A DNA stretch of 64,000 nt from Ramlibacter pallidus (GTDB lineage: Bacteria > Pseudomonadota > Gammaproteobacteria > Burkholderiales > Burkholderiaceae_C), in assembly GCF_015070875.1 (NCBI RefSeq), contig NZ_JADDIV010000004.1, positions 620,001 through 684,000 on the forward strand. Reading direction: 5' to 3'. Under the pieces are notes generated by a model. It was not told the DNA's origin. It ran no database searches and saw only the letters and a list, made by a program, of their open reading frames with translations. Each line of letters opens with the position of its first letter. Position 1 is the stretch's first letter. The translations under genes and the position numbers were made by a program. Positions 15,671 to 25,991 of this stretch are shown piece after piece.

Positions 15671-16893
15671 TTGAAGACCGTCCAGAAATCCACCAAGCTC
15701 GCCAATGTCCTGTACGACATCCGGGGACCGATCATGGACGCCGCCCGCCAGATGGAGGAGGAAGGCCACAAGATCATCAAGCTGAACATCGGCAACCTCG
15801 CCCCGTTCGGCTTCGACGCGCCCGAGGAGATCCAGCAGGACATGATCCGCAACCTGCCGAATTCGGCGGGCTACACGGACAGCAAGGGCATCTTCGCCGC
15901 GCGCAAGGCCGTGATGCACTACACCCAGCAGCAGGGCATCAAGGGCGTGACGCTCGACGACATCTGGCTGGGCAACGGCGCCAGCGAGCTGATCGCGATG
16001 TCCACCAACGCGCTGCTCAACGAAGGCGACGAGCTGCTGCTGCCCGCGCCCGACTACCCCCTGTGGACCGCATCGACCGCGCTCTCCGGCGGCACGCCCG
16101 TGCACTACATGTGCGACGAGGCCAACGGCTGGATGCCCGACCTCGACGACATCCGCCGCAAGATCACGCCGGCCACCAAGGGCATCGTCGTCATCAACCC
16201 GAACAACCCGACCGGCGCGCTGTACTCCGACGCGCTGCTGAAGGAGCTGGTGGCGATCGCGCGCCAGCACGGCCTGGTGGTCTTCGCCGACGAGGTCTAC
16301 GACAAGGTGCTGTACGACGGCGTGAAGCACACCGCCATCGCCAGCCTGTCGGAGGACGTGCTCACGCTCACCTTCAACTCGCTGTCCAAGAGCTACCGTT
16401 CCTGCGGCTATCGCGCCGGCTGGATGGTGGTCTCCGGCGACAAGCGCGCGGCCGGCGACTACATGGAGGGCCTCAACATGCTCTCCAACATGCGCCTGTG
16501 CTCCAACGTGCCGGGCCAGTACGCCATCCAGACGGCGCTGGGCGGCTACCAGAGCATCGGCGAACTGGTGGGCGAGGGCGGACGCCTGCGCCGCCAGCGC
16601 GACCTGGCGTACGAGCTGATCACCGCGATCCCGGGCGTCACCTGCAACAAGCCGCAGGCGGCGCTGTACATGTTCCCGCGCCTGGACCCCAAGGTCTACC
16701 CGATCCAGGACGACCGCCAGTTCTTCCTGGAACTGCTGCAGCAGACGCGCGTGATGCTGGTGCAGGGCTCCGGCTTCAACTACCCCGACCAGCAGCACTT
16801 CCGCATCGTGTTCCTGCCGCACGAGGACGACCTGCGCGAAGCGGTCAACCGCATCGCGCGCTTCCTCGAAAACTACCGCAAGCGACACAGTTC

Positions 16894-16897
<4 letters not shown>
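15671..16897 (+). CDS. alaA: Alanine-type pyridoxal-phosphate aminotransferase
   Basis: A 408-residue class I aminotransferase of the AlaA type, making alanine from pyruvate and glutamate. The PLP lysine lies in NSLSKSYRSCGYRAGW; NPNNPTGALY and FADEVYDKVLYDG are standard cofactor-binding segments. The start is TTG at 15671, preceded by a strong AGGAGGGC, and the gene overlaps hom by 4 bp (ATGA). It heads an operon with threonine and molybdenum-cofactor genes. A tyrosine or aspartate aminotransferase is the main alternative, but length and sequence favour AlaA. Confidence 0.9.
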
Positions 16898-18216
<1,319 letters not shown>

Positions 18217-18229
18217 GGGCCGAGGGACC

Positions 18230-19639
18230 ATGCTGTACCTGTCCACCCGCGGCCACCCGGACCGCAAGCGCTTCTGCGAGATCCTGCTGGAGGGCCTGGC
18301 GCCCGACGGCGGCCTCTACCTGCCCGAAAGCTATCCGCGCGTCGACGCGGCGATGCTGGCGAAATGGCGGGGCCTGCCGTACGCGGACCTGGCCTTCGAG
18401 ATCCTCTCGCTCTACATCGACGATATTCCCGCGGAGGACCTGCGGGCGATCTGTCGCAAGACCTACACGGCGGAGGTGTTCGGCACGCGCGAGATCGCCC
18501 CGCTGAGGAAACTGGAAGAGGGCGTGTTCCTGGAGGCGCTGTCCAACGGACCCACGCTCGCCTTCAAGGACATGGCGATGCAGCTGCTCGGCAACCTGTT
18601 CGAGTACGAGCTCGGCCGCCGCGGCGAGGAACTGAACATCCTGGGGGCCACCTCGGGCGACACCGGCAGCGCCGCCGAGTACGCCATGCGCGGCAAGAAG
18701 GGCGTGCGGGTCTTCATGACCTCGCCGCACGGCCGCATGAGCCCCTTCCAGCAGGCGCAGATGTTCAGCCTGCAGGACGCCAACATCCACAACCTCGCGA
18801 TCGAGGGCGTGTTCGACGACTGCCAGGACATCGTGAAGGCGGTCTCGAACGACCTGGCCTTCAAGCGCAAGCACCGCATCGGCACCGTCAACTCGATCAA
18901 CTGGGCGCGGCTCGTCGCCCAGGTGGTGTACTACTTCGCCGGCTACTTCCAGGCGACTTCCGCCAACGACCGGCAGGTCTCCTTCGCCGTGCCCTCGGGG
19001 AACTTCGGCAACATCTGCGCCGGCCACGTGGCCCGCATGATGGGCCTGCCGGTCGCCCGGCTGGTGCTGGCCACCAACGAGAACGACGTCCTCGACGAGT
19101 TCTTCCGCACCGGTATCTACCGCGTGCGCGGCAGCAAGGACACCTACGAGACTTCCAGCCCCTCGATGGACATCTCGAAGGCCAGCAACTTCGAGCGCTT
19201 CGTCTTCGACCTGGTCGGCCGCGACGGCGCGAAGCTGCGCTACCTGTTCGCCGAGGAACTGGTGGCCAAGGGCCGCTTCGACCTGTCCGGCGACATCGCC
19301 CGCGCCCGCGAGCAGTACGGCTTCGTGTCCGGCAAGAGCACGCACGCCGACCGGCTCGCCACGATCCGCGACACGCATGCGCGCTTCGGCACCGTGATCG
19401 ACACGCACACCGCCGACGGCCTGAAGGTCGCGCGCGCGCACGTCCAGGCCGGCATCCCGATGATCGTGCTGGAGACGGCGCTGCCCATCAAGTTCGCCGC
19501 CACCATCGTCGAGGCGCTGGGACACGAACCGGAGCGGCCCGCGAAGTTCGCCGGCATCGAAGGCCTTCCCAAGCGCGTGACCGTGCTGCCCGCCGATGCC
19601 GCGCAGGTGAAGCAGTTCATCGCCGCGCACGTGTCATGA
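18230..19639 (+). CDS. thrC: Threonine synthase
   Basis: A 469-residue PLP enzyme converting O-phosphohomoserine to threonine, the final step of the pathway begun by hom. The PLP lysine lies in NGPTLAFKDMAMQ; ATSGDTGSAAEYAMRG and VPSGNFGNICAGH bind the phosphate and substrate. The length is that of the longer (yeast/E. coli-like) class. GAGGGACC precedes the ATG. It overlaps mobB by 4 bp, so the threonine and molybdopterin genes share a transcript. Confidence 0.97.
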   Translation: MLYLSTRGHPDRKRFCEILLEGLAPDGGLYLPESYPRVDAAMLAKWRGLPYADLAFEILSLYIDDIPAEDLRAICRKTYTAEVFGTREIAPLRKLEEGVFLEALSNGPTLAFKDMAMQLLGNLFEYELGRRGEELNILGATSGDTGSAAEYAMRGKKGVRVFMTSPHGRMSPFQQAQMFSLQDANIHNLAIEGVFDDCQDIVKAVSNDLAFKRKHRIGTVNSINWARLVAQVVYYFAGYFQATSANDRQVSFAVPSGNFGNICAGHVARMMGLPVARLVLATNENDVLDEFFRTGIYRVRGSKDTYETSSPSMDISKASNFERFVFDLVGRDGAKLRYLFAEELVAKGRFDLSGDIARAREQYGFVSGKSTHADRLATIRDTHARFGTVIDTHTADGLKVARAHVQAGIPMIVLETALPIKFAATIVEALGHEPERPAKFAGIEGLPKRVTVLPADAAQVKQFIAAHVS

Positions 19640-20169
19640 AGGTCGTCGGCTTCGCTGGATATTCCGGCGCGGGCAAGACGCACCTGGTCGAGCGCCTGAT
19701 CCCGGCGCTCCGGATGCGCGGGCTGCGCGTGTCGGTGGTCAAGCACGCGCACCACGACTTCGACATCGACCATCCCGGCAAGGACACCCACCGCCATCGC
19801 GAGGCCGGTGCCTTCGAGGTGGTGGTCGCGTCGGACCGGCGGCTGGCGCTGATGCGCGAGTTCGAGCAGCCGGCGCAGCTCTCGGTGCACCACCTGATTT
19901 CCGAGCTCTACGACGGCGTCGACTGGGTGCTGGTGGAAGGCTTCAAGCAGAGCAACCTGCTGAAGGTGGAGGTCTGGCGGGCGCAGGCCGGCAAGCCGGC
20001 GCGCTATCCCGACGACGCGTTCATCGTCGCGATCGCCACCGACTCGCCCGGCATGCTGCCGGAGCCCACCCTGCGGCCGGTGCTGGATCTCAACGACCCG
20101 GATGCGGTGGCGCAGTGGCTGGTCGACAATGGCGACCGGTTCGACTACCACCCGGAGAACTACGCGTGA
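19636..20169 (+). CDS. mobB: Molybdopterin-guanine dinucleotide synthesis adaptor MobB
   Basis: A 177-residue P-loop GTPase-like protein that assists MobA in attaching GMP to molybdopterin. The Walker A motif is GYSGAGKTHLVERL (residues 7-20); VVKHAHHDFDIDHPGKDTHR and WVLVEGFKQSNLLKVEV are strong MobB signatures. It starts inside the thrC stop (ATGA) and ends inside the moeA start (GTGA), a tightly coupled chain. MobA itself is not in the window. Confidence 0.95.
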   Translation: MKVVGFAGYSGAGKTHLVERLIPALRMRGLRVSVVKHAHHDFDIDHPGKDTHRHREAGAFEVVVASDRRLALMREFEQPAQLSVHHLISELYDGVDWVLVEGFKQSNLLKVEVWRAQAGKPARYPDDAFIVAIATDSPGMLPEPTLRPVLDLNDPDAVAQWLVDNGDRFDYHPENYA

Positions 20170-21395
20170 ACGCTGCCCGGCCGCCGCTGCGCCCGCTGGA
20201 CGATGCCCTCGCGGCCCTGCTGGCGCTCGCGCAACCCCTGGGCGGCACGGAACGCGTCGCCACCTTCGACGCGGACGGCCGGGTCCTGGCGGAAGACCTC
20301 GTTTCCACGCTGCAGGTGCCGCCGCAGGACAACAGCTCCATGGACGGCTATGCGGTGCGGCGCGGCGAGATCGCCGACGAAGGCGTTCCGCTGCCGGTGA
20401 GCCAGCGCATCCCCGCCGGCGCCGCCGCGCTACCGCTGCAGCCGGGCACGATCGCGCGCATCTTCACGGGCGCGTCCGTCCCCGAAGGCGCGGACGCGAT
20501 CGTGATGCAGGAGGACACCGAGGCGCTGGAGGATGGGCGCGTCCGCATCCTGCGCGTCCCCTCCGAAGGCCAGTGGATCCGCCGCAGCGGCGAGGACATC
20601 ACCCGCGGCAGCACGGTGCTGGCGCGCGGCACGCGGCTGGGCCCGGCGGCGCAAGGCCTGGCCGCCAGCATCGGCCGCGACCAGCTGCAGGTGGCGCGCC
20701 GGCCGCGCGTGGCGCTGTTCTCCACCGGCGACGAACTCGTCATGCCCGGCCAGGTGGCCCCGGAAGCGATGCAGCCGGGCGCCATCTACAACTCCAACCG
20801 CTTCTTCCTGCGCAGCCTGCTGCGGCGCCTGGGCTGCGAGGTGCAGGACTTCGGCATCGTGCCGGACCGGCGCGAAGCCACGGTGCAGGCGCTGCGCGAG
20901 GCCGCCTCGGGCAACGACTTGATCCTCACCAGCGGCGGCGTCTCGGTCGGCGAGGAAGACCACGTGAAGCCCGCCGTGCAGCAGCTCGGGTCGCTGGACC
21001 TGTGGCAGATCGCGATGAAGCCGGGCAAGCCGTTCGCGCACGGGCGCATCGGCGAAGCGCATTTCATCGGCCTGCCCGGCAACCCGGTGTCCAGCTTCGT
21101 CACCTTCCTGCTGCTGGTGCGCCCCTTCCTGCTCCAGCTGCAGGGTGCGGTCGAACTGGCGCCCGCGGCCGTGCCGCTGCCGGCGCATTTCGACTGGCCG
21201 CGCGCCGACAGGCGCCGCGAGTTCCTGCGGGCGCGCCGGAACGCGCAAGGCGGACTGGAGCTCTTCCCGAACCAGAGTTCGGGCGTGCTGACCTCCACGG
21301 TCTGGGCGGACGGACTCATCGACCTGCCCGCCGGGCAGACGGTGAAGCACGGCGACGTGCTGCGTTTCCTGCCGCTGGCGGAGCTGCTGGCATGA
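20166..21395 (+). CDS. moeA: Molybdopterin molybdenumtransferase MoeA
   Basis: A 409-residue enzyme that inserts molybdate into adenylated molybdopterin. The DNSSMDGYAVR active-site motif, VPEGADAIVMQEDTE, STGDELV, and TSGGVSVGEEDHVKP with FIGLPGNPVSS cover all MoeA domains. The start is GTG at 20166, overlapping mobB; the next gene overlaps its stop by 4 bp. It acts after MoaD/MoaE, which are encoded directly downstream. Confidence 0.97.
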   Translation: MNAARPPLRPLDDALAALLALAQPLGGTERVATFDADGRVLAEDLVSTLQVPPQDNSSMDGYAVRRGEIADEGVPLPVSQRIPAGAAALPLQPGTIARIFTGASVPEGADAIVMQEDTEALEDGRVRILRVPSEGQWIRRSGEDITRGSTVLARGTRLGPAAQGLAASIGRDQLQVARRPRVALFSTGDELVMPGQVAPEAMQPGAIYNSNRFFLRSLLRRLGCEVQDFGIVPDRREATVQALREAASGNDLILTSGGVSVGEEDHVKPAVQQLGSLDLWQIAMKPGKPFAHGRIGEAHFIGLPGNPVSSFVTFLLLVRPFLLQLQGAVELAPAAVPLPAHFDWPRADRRREFLRARRNAQGGLELFPNQSSGVLTSTVWADGLIDLPAGQTVKHGDVLRFLPLAELLA

Positions 21396-21643
21396 ACGTG
21401 CGCATCCGCTACTTCGCGTCGATCCGCGAGGCGATCGGCCACGGCAGCGAGACGCTCTCGACCCGCAGCGGGACGCTGGGCGCGCTGCGTGACGAGCTGA
21501 TCGCCCGCGGCGAGCCCCATGCCTCCGCGCTGGCCCGCGGCAAGTCGGTGCGCCTCGCGCTCGACCAGGAGATGAGCGACGAGGGCGCGGCGCTGCGGGA
21601 AGGCTGCGAAGTCGCGTTCTTCCCGCCCGTCACCGGAGGCTGA
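21392..21643 (+). CDS. moaD: Molybdopterin synthase sulfur carrier subunit MoaD
   Basis: An 83-residue ubiquitin-fold sulfur carrier. The C-terminal FPPVTGG ends in the Gly-Gly tail that is thiocarboxylated to deliver sulfur to the dithiolene. The core IRYFASIREAIGHGSE is typical. It overlaps moeA by 4 bp and sits 4 bp before moaE, its partner in the synthase. Confidence 0.96.
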   Translation: MNVRIRYFASIREAIGHGSETLSTRSGTLGALRDELIARGEPHASALARGKSVRLALDQEMSDEGAALREGCEVAFFPPVTGG

Positions 21644-21647
21644 GGCC

Positions 21648-22121
21648 GTGGTCGCGCGCGTTTCCATCCAGGCGGCGGATTTCGACGTGGCTGCCGAGAT
21701 CGCGGCGCTGCGCGCCGGCGACGGCGGTGTGGGTGCGGTCTGCAGCTTCATCGGCACGGTGCGAGACCGCAGCGAAGGCAGCGCCGTGAGCGCGATGGAG
21801 CTGGAGCACTACCCGGGCATGACCGAGAAGGCGATCGAGCAGATGATCGACGAGGCCTTCCGCCGCTTCGACATCCGCGCGGCGCGGGTCATCCACCGCG
21901 TGGGGCCGCTGCAGGTGCACGACCAGATCGTGCTGGTGGCCGTCACCTCCGCGCACCGCGGCCAGAGCTTCCAGGCCTGCGAATTCCTGATGGACTACCT
22001 GAAGACCCAGGCGCCGTTCTGGAAGAAGGAAAGCACGCCGGATGGCGAGCGCTGGGTGGACGCGCGCGTCGCCGACGATGCGGCGCTGGCGCGCTGGGGC
22101 ATCACGAGCAGCAACTCCTGA
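21648..22121 (+). CDS. moaE: Molybdopterin synthase catalytic subunit MoaE
   Basis: A 157-residue catalytic subunit converting cyclic pyranopterin monophosphate to molybdopterin. AVCSFIGTVRD, ELEHYPGMTEK, RVIHRVGPLQVHDQIVLVAV and APFWKKE (catalytic lysines) are all present. The start is GTG at 21648, chosen because it gives the expected length and is preceded by GGAGGCTGAGG. It is the last gene of the alaA-to-moaE operon; a perfect inverted repeat follows at 22125-22145. Confidence 0.96.
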   Translation: MVARVSIQAADFDVAAEIAALRAGDGGVGAVCSFIGTVRDRSEGSAVSAMELEHYPGMTEKAIEQMIDEAFRRFDIRAARVIHRVGPLQVHDQIVLVAVTSAHRGQSFQACEFLMDYLKTQAPFWKKESTPDGERWVDARVADDAALARWGITSSNS

Positions 22122-22124
22122 AGC

Positions 22125-22145
22125 CCCGCCGGCTGCGCCGGCGGG
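22125..22145. terminator. Hairpin between convergent moaE and a Bug receptor gene
   Basis: CCCGCCGGC-TGC-GCCGGCGGG is a perfect 9-bp stem in the 32-bp gap between the two stops. It has no T-tract on either strand, so efficiency as an intrinsic terminator is uncertain. Confidence 0.5.
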
Positions 22146-22153
22146 ACGACGAC

Positions 22154-23137
22154 CTACTTCGGCGTGAAGCCGCTCGCCTTGATGATCCGGTCCCAGCTCT
22201 GGGTGTAGCCCTTCACGCGCGCGGCGAAAGCCGCCTGCGGCTGGTAGGCGACGGTGAGTCCCATCGCCGTGAGCTGCTCGCGCACTTCGGGCATCGCGAC
22301 CACCTTGGCCAGCGCGGCGTTGAAACGCTCCACCACCGCCGCGGGCGTGCCGGCCGGTGCGAACAGGCCGTAGTAGGGCAGCTCCTCCAGGCCGTTGATG
22401 CCGAGTTCCCTGAAGGTCGGCACGTCCGGCAGGATCGCCTGGCGCTTGTCGCCGATCACCGCCACGATGCGCACCTTGCCGGCCTTGTGGTTCTCGATGA
22501 AGTCCGGGATCGACGCGACGCCGGCCTTGATCTGGTTGCCCAGCATGTCCGCCATCATGGGCGCGCTGCCGCGGTACGGCGCGGCCTGCAGGTCCAGCTG
22601 GTAGCGGGTGCCGATCATGCCGACCATGAATTCCGGGATCGAAGCAGGGGCGGGGATGCCGATCGTGTCCTTGCCGCCGTTGCCCTGGACGAAGCGCACG
22701 TACTCGGCCACCGACTTCGCCGGGGTGCCGCCCGAGACGGCGAGTGCATTGGCGAAGGTGGCGAAGCCCGCCACCGGCACGAAGTCCACCGCCGGGTCGA
22801 AGCCGGCGTTCTTCGTCACCAGCGGAAGGATGGAGATCGAGTGGTCGTGGCTCAGGAAGAACGTGTGCCCGTCCGGCGCCGCCGCCTTGAGCGTCTGCGC
22901 GGCGATCTGGCCGCCGGCACCCGCCTTGTTCTCCACCACCACCGGCGCGCCGAGCTGGTCCTTCAGCTTGTCGGCCAGCGCACGCGCGATCGCGTCCGTC
23001 CCGCCGCCCGGCGGGAAGCCGACCAGGATGCGCACGGGTGTGCCGGACTGCGCCTGCGCGAAGCCGGCGGCCAGGGTGAGGAAGGAGGCCAGCAGGAGCC
23101 GGCGCACGGGGCGGAAGGGGGTTTGCGGATGGGCCAT
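22154..23137 (-). CDS. Bug-family (TctC) periplasmic solute-binding protein
   Basis: A 327-residue tripartite tricarboxylate transporter receptor. It has a signal peptide at about 1-29 (LLLASFLTLAAGFAQAQ), then the family hallmarks PVRILVGFPPGGGTDAIARAL, VVVENKAGAGGQIAAQ and PLVTKNAGFDPAVDFVPV. Such proteins capture carboxylates or similar ligands in the periplasm and pass them to TctA/TctB, which are not encoded here. Burkholderiales often carry dozens of these orphan receptors. It is co-oriented with, and 25 bp downstream of, the MarR gene. The ligand is unknown. Confidence 0.92.
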   Translation of the reverse strand: MAHPQTPFRPVRRLLLASFLTLAAGFAQAQSGTPVRILVGFPPGGGTDAIARALADKLKDQLGAPVVVENKAGAGGQIAAQTLKAAAPDGHTFFLSHDHSISILPLVTKNAGFDPAVDFVPVAGFATFANALAVSGGTPAKSVAEYVRFVQGNGGKDTIGIPAPASIPEFMVGMIGTRYQLDLQAAPYRGSAPMMADMLGNQIKAGVASIPDFIENHKAGKVRIVAVIGDKRQAILPDVPTFRELGINGLEELPYYGLFAPAGTPAAVVERFNAALAKVVAMPEVREQLTAMGLTVAYQPQAAFAARVKGYTQSWDRIIKASGFTPK

Positions 23138-23162
23138 CCGCCAAGCATAGCCGGGCCGCGGC

Positions 23163-23672
23163 TCAGGCCGCCTGACGCGGGGCTGGCGCGGAGGGCGGGA
23201 CGAAGGCGGCGCGGGCTTCGTCCTCGAGCTCGCCGGTCAGCAGCTGCAGCAGGTGCAGCAGCTGGTCCTGCTGCTCCTTGTCGAGCGGCGCCATGAGGCG
23301 CTTGTAGGCGCGTTCCGCCGGCTTCTGCGCCTGCTGCAGCAGCCGCTCGCCCTCGGCGGTGAGCGTCACGCACACATTGCGGCGGTTGTCCTCGGAGGGC
23401 CCGCGGTCCACCAGGCCGCGCGACTGCAGGCCGCGCAGCACGCGCAGGACCGTCACCTTGTCGAAGCCGAGCGCGCGTGCCAGGGTCGACTGCCCCAGGC
23501 CGGGGTGGGCCTGCAGCACGGTCAGGACACCGAACTGGGCCGGCGTCAGCGCCACGTCCTTGCAGGCGTCCTCGAACACGGCCGCCGAGATCTGGTGCGC
23601 GCGGCGCAGCAGGAAGCCCGGCCGCGCGTACAGGCGCGCGAGCGTGCTGGGGGATTTCGGGGATGCGGGCAC
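23163..23672 (-). CDS. MarR-family transcriptional regulator
   Basis: A 169-residue winged-helix regulator. The DNA-binding core runs LTPAQFGVLTVLQAHPGLGQ, STLARALGFDKVTVLRVLR and the wing EDNRRNVCVTLTAEG. The start chosen is GTG at 23672, with AGAAGAAG upstream. An ATG at 23741 would lie inside a near-perfect palindrome (23733-23748) that looks like the operator. It is divergent from a Bug receptor and a flavin monooxygenase, which it probably controls in response to an aromatic or carboxylic effector; MarR proteins usually repress catabolic genes until ligand binds. Confidence 0.88.
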   Translation of the reverse strand: MPASPKSPSTLARLYARPGFLLRRAHQISAAVFEDACKDVALTPAQFGVLTVLQAHPGLGQSTLARALGFDKVTVLRVLRGLQSRGLVDRGPSEDNRRNVCVTLTAEGERLLQQAQKPAERAYKRLMAPLDKEQQDQLLHLLQLLTGELEDEARAAFVPPSAPAPRQAA

Positions 23673-23732
23673 GGCGTCTGCTTCTTCTGCGGGTATGCGC
23701 GGATTGTGCCCTGCCGCCGGACTCCGAATACT

Positions 23733-23748
23733 CGTTAGCATGCCAACG
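23733..23748. promoter_or_regulatory. Candidate MarR operator
   Basis: CGTTAGCATGCCAACG is a 16-bp dyad with a single mismatched pair, placed 18 bp before the Bug receptor start and 60 bp before the MarR start. Position between divergent genes fits an autoregulated operator. Confidence 0.55.
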
Positions 23749-23765
23749 CATCGGAGGCCGTCCCC

Positions 23766-24740
23766 ATGATCCCTTTCGTGCGCGCGGCCATGGCCGTGCT
23801 GGCGGCCTGCAGCCTGCAGGCCGGGGCCCAGGTGGCGCAGCCCGCCGGCACGGGTGCGCCGCTCAGGCTGGTCGTTCCCTTCACGCCGGGCACCGGCATC
23901 GACATCGTCGCGCGGACGGTCGGGCCCCGGCTGGGCCAGCGCCTCGGGCGGCCGGTGGTGGTGGAGAACCGCGCGGGCGCCTCCGGCAACATCGGCACCG
24001 AAGCCGTGGTGCGCGCCCCGGCCGACGGCAACACGCTGCTCGTGAGCGTCAACACGCTGGTCATGAACCGCAGCCTCTACCCGCAGCTGCCGTTCGACCC
24101 GGTGAAGGACCTCGTGCCGGTGTCGCTCACCAGCTGGGGCCAGCTGCTGCTGGTCACGCACCCGGACACGGGGATCCGCACCGCCGCCGAGCTGGTGGCC
24201 GCGGCGAAGGCGAAGCCCGGCCGCCTGAACTACGCCAGCCCCGGCGTCGGCACGCCGCACCACATGTCGATGGAGCTGTTCAAGCAGACCGCCGGCGTGT
24301 TCCTTACGCATATCCCGTACCGTGGCACGGCGCAGGCCGTCACCGACCTGCTGGGCGGGCAGGTGGACGCGATGTTCCTGCCCATCCACGTCGCGCTGCC
24401 GCACATCCGCACGGGCAAGCTGGTGCCGCTGGGGATCGGCAGCGACAAGCGCCACGCCCTGCTGCCGGAGGTGCCGACCCTCGCGGAAGCCAGGGCCGGC
24501 AACGTCAACGTCGCCATGTGGTTCGGCATCTTCGCGCCGCCGGGCACGCCGCCGGACCAGGTCCAGCGCCTGAACCGCGAGCTCCAGGACATCCTCGCCG
24601 CCCCGGAGGTGCGCACCGCGTTCCAGTCGCAGGGCATGGACCCGGAAGGCAGCACGCCCGAGGCGTTCCGCCGCCTGGTCGAACGCGACGCCGAGCGCTG
24701 GGCGCAGCTGGTGAAGCGCCAGAACATCAGGGCCGAATAG
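23766..24740 (+). CDS. Bug-family (TctC) periplasmic solute-binding protein
   Basis: A 324-residue periplasmic receptor with a signal peptide (about 1-22, ending LQAGAQ), then LRLVVPFTPGTGIDIVARTV, VVENRAGASGNIGTEAV and HIPYRGTAQAVTDLLGGQVDA. GGAGG lies 8 bases before the ATG. It begins 18 bp after the MarR palindrome and is followed at 2 bp by the flavin monooxygenase gene, so uptake and first oxidation of one compound are probably encoded together. No TctA/TctB genes accompany it. Confidence 0.93.
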   Translation: MIPFVRAAMAVLAACSLQAGAQVAQPAGTGAPLRLVVPFTPGTGIDIVARTVGPRLGQRLGRPVVVENRAGASGNIGTEAVVRAPADGNTLLVSVNTLVMNRSLYPQLPFDPVKDLVPVSLTSWGQLLLVTHPDTGIRTAAELVAAAKAKPGRLNYASPGVGTPHHMSMELFKQTAGVFLTHIPYRGTAQAVTDLLGGQVDAMFLPIHVALPHIRTGKLVPLGIGSDKRHALLPEVPTLAEARAGNVNVAMWFGIFAPPGTPPDQVQRLNRELQDILAAPEVRTAFQSQGMDPEGSTPEAFRRLVERDAERWAQLVKRQNIRAE

Positions 24741-24742
24741 AC

Positions 24743-25972
24743 ATGCGCATCGCGATCGTCGGCGGCGGCATCGGCGGTCTGGCGCTCGCGCTGGGGCTGC
24801 ACCAGCGGGGCATCCCCTGCGACGTCTACGAAGGCGTACCCGAGGTGAAGGAGCTCGGTGTCGGCATCACGCTGCTGCCGCACGCGGTGCGCGAGCTGGC
24901 CGCGCTGGGCGTGCAGCCGCAGCTGGAGGCGCTGGGCATCGAGAACCTGGAGAGCGTGTTCTTCAACCGCTGGGGCCAGTTCATCTACCGCGAGCCGCGC
25001 GGGCGCCACGCCGGCTACGGCGTGCCCGAGATCGGGATGCACCGCGGCAAGCTGCACGGCGTGCTGTACCAGGCCGCCGTGGAACGCCTGGGCGCCCAGC
25101 ACGTCCACCTCGGGCACCGCTGCACCGGCGTGCAGCAGGAGGGCGGGCAGGTCACGCTCGGTTTCAGCGACCCGCAGGGCCGTGCACGCGAGCCGGTCCG
25201 GGCCGACCTGGTGGTCGCCTGCGACGGCGTGAACTCCACGGTGCGCCGCCAGTTCTATCCCGGCGAGCAGCCTGCCTTCGCCGGCATCAACACCTGGCGC
25301 GGCGTCACCGTGCACCCGCCGATCCTCACCGGCAAGACCTACATGCGCATCGGGTCCATCGACACGGGGAAGATGGTCGTATACCCCATCGTGGACGACG
25401 TGGACGGCCGGGGCAACCAGCTGGTGAACTGGACGGCGGAGATCCGCCGTGCCGAGAGCGGCATGAACGACTGGAACAAGCCGGGGCGGCTGGAGGACTT
25501 CCTCCCGGTCTACCGGGAATGGAAGTTCGACTGGCTCGACGTGCCGCGCCTCATCGCCACGGCGAGCGAGATCCTCGAGTACCCGATGGTCGACAAGGAC
25601 CCGGTGCCGCAATGGACCTTCGGCCGCGTCACGCTCCTGGGCGACGCCGCGCACCCGATGTACCCGCGGGGCTCCAACGGCAGCGCACAGGCCCTGATCG
25701 ACGCCTCGACGCTGGCGGGCCTGCTGGCCGAGGGTGGCGATCCTGCGGCCGCCCTGCGGCGCTACGAAGCCGTGCGCCTGCCGGCGACGGCCAAGGTGGT
25801 CGAGACCAACCGCACCGTCCCGCCCGACTTCATCATCATGAAGGCCGATGCGCTCAGCGGCGGCCGGCCCTTCCCCGGCAGCATCGACGACCTCGTGAGC
25901 CAGGAGGAGTTGCAGCGCATCTCCGACGACTACAAGCGGGTCGCGGGCTTCGCGCTGGAGAAGGCGAAGTAG
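24743..25972 (+). CDS. FAD-dependent monooxygenase (PHBH-fold)
   Basis: A 409-residue flavoprotein hydroxylase of the p-hydroxybenzoate/salicylate hydroxylase superfamily. FAD contacts are IAIVGGGIGGLALALGLH (residues 3-20), the DG motif VVACDGVNSTVRRQF, and the GD motif LLGDAAHPMYPRGSNGS. Such enzymes use NAD(P)H and oxygen to hydroxylate aromatic or heterocyclic acids. It follows the Bug gene by 2 bp. The cluster MarR-Bug-monooxygenase suggests catabolism of an aromatic acid, but no ring-cleavage genes are nearby and the substrate cannot be read from the sequence. Confidence 0.9.
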   Translation: MRIAIVGGGIGGLALALGLHQRGIPCDVYEGVPEVKELGVGITLLPHAVRELAALGVQPQLEALGIENLESVFFNRWGQFIYREPRGRHAGYGVPEIGMHRGKLHGVLYQAAVERLGAQHVHLGHRCTGVQQEGGQVTLGFSDPQGRAREPVRADLVVACDGVNSTVRRQFYPGEQPAFAGINTWRGVTVHPPILTGKTYMRIGSIDTGKMVVYPIVDDVDGRGNQLVNWTAEIRRAESGMNDWNKPGRLEDFLPVYREWKFDWLDVPRLIATASEILEYPMVDKDPVPQWTFGRVTLLGDAAHPMYPRGSNGSAQALIDASTLAGLLAEGGDPAAALRRYEAVRLPATAKVVETNRTVPPDFIIMKADALSGGRPFPGSIDDLVSQEELQRISDDYKRVAGFALEKAK

Positions 25973-25991
25973 GCCCCCGGGAGGGCCGTGG

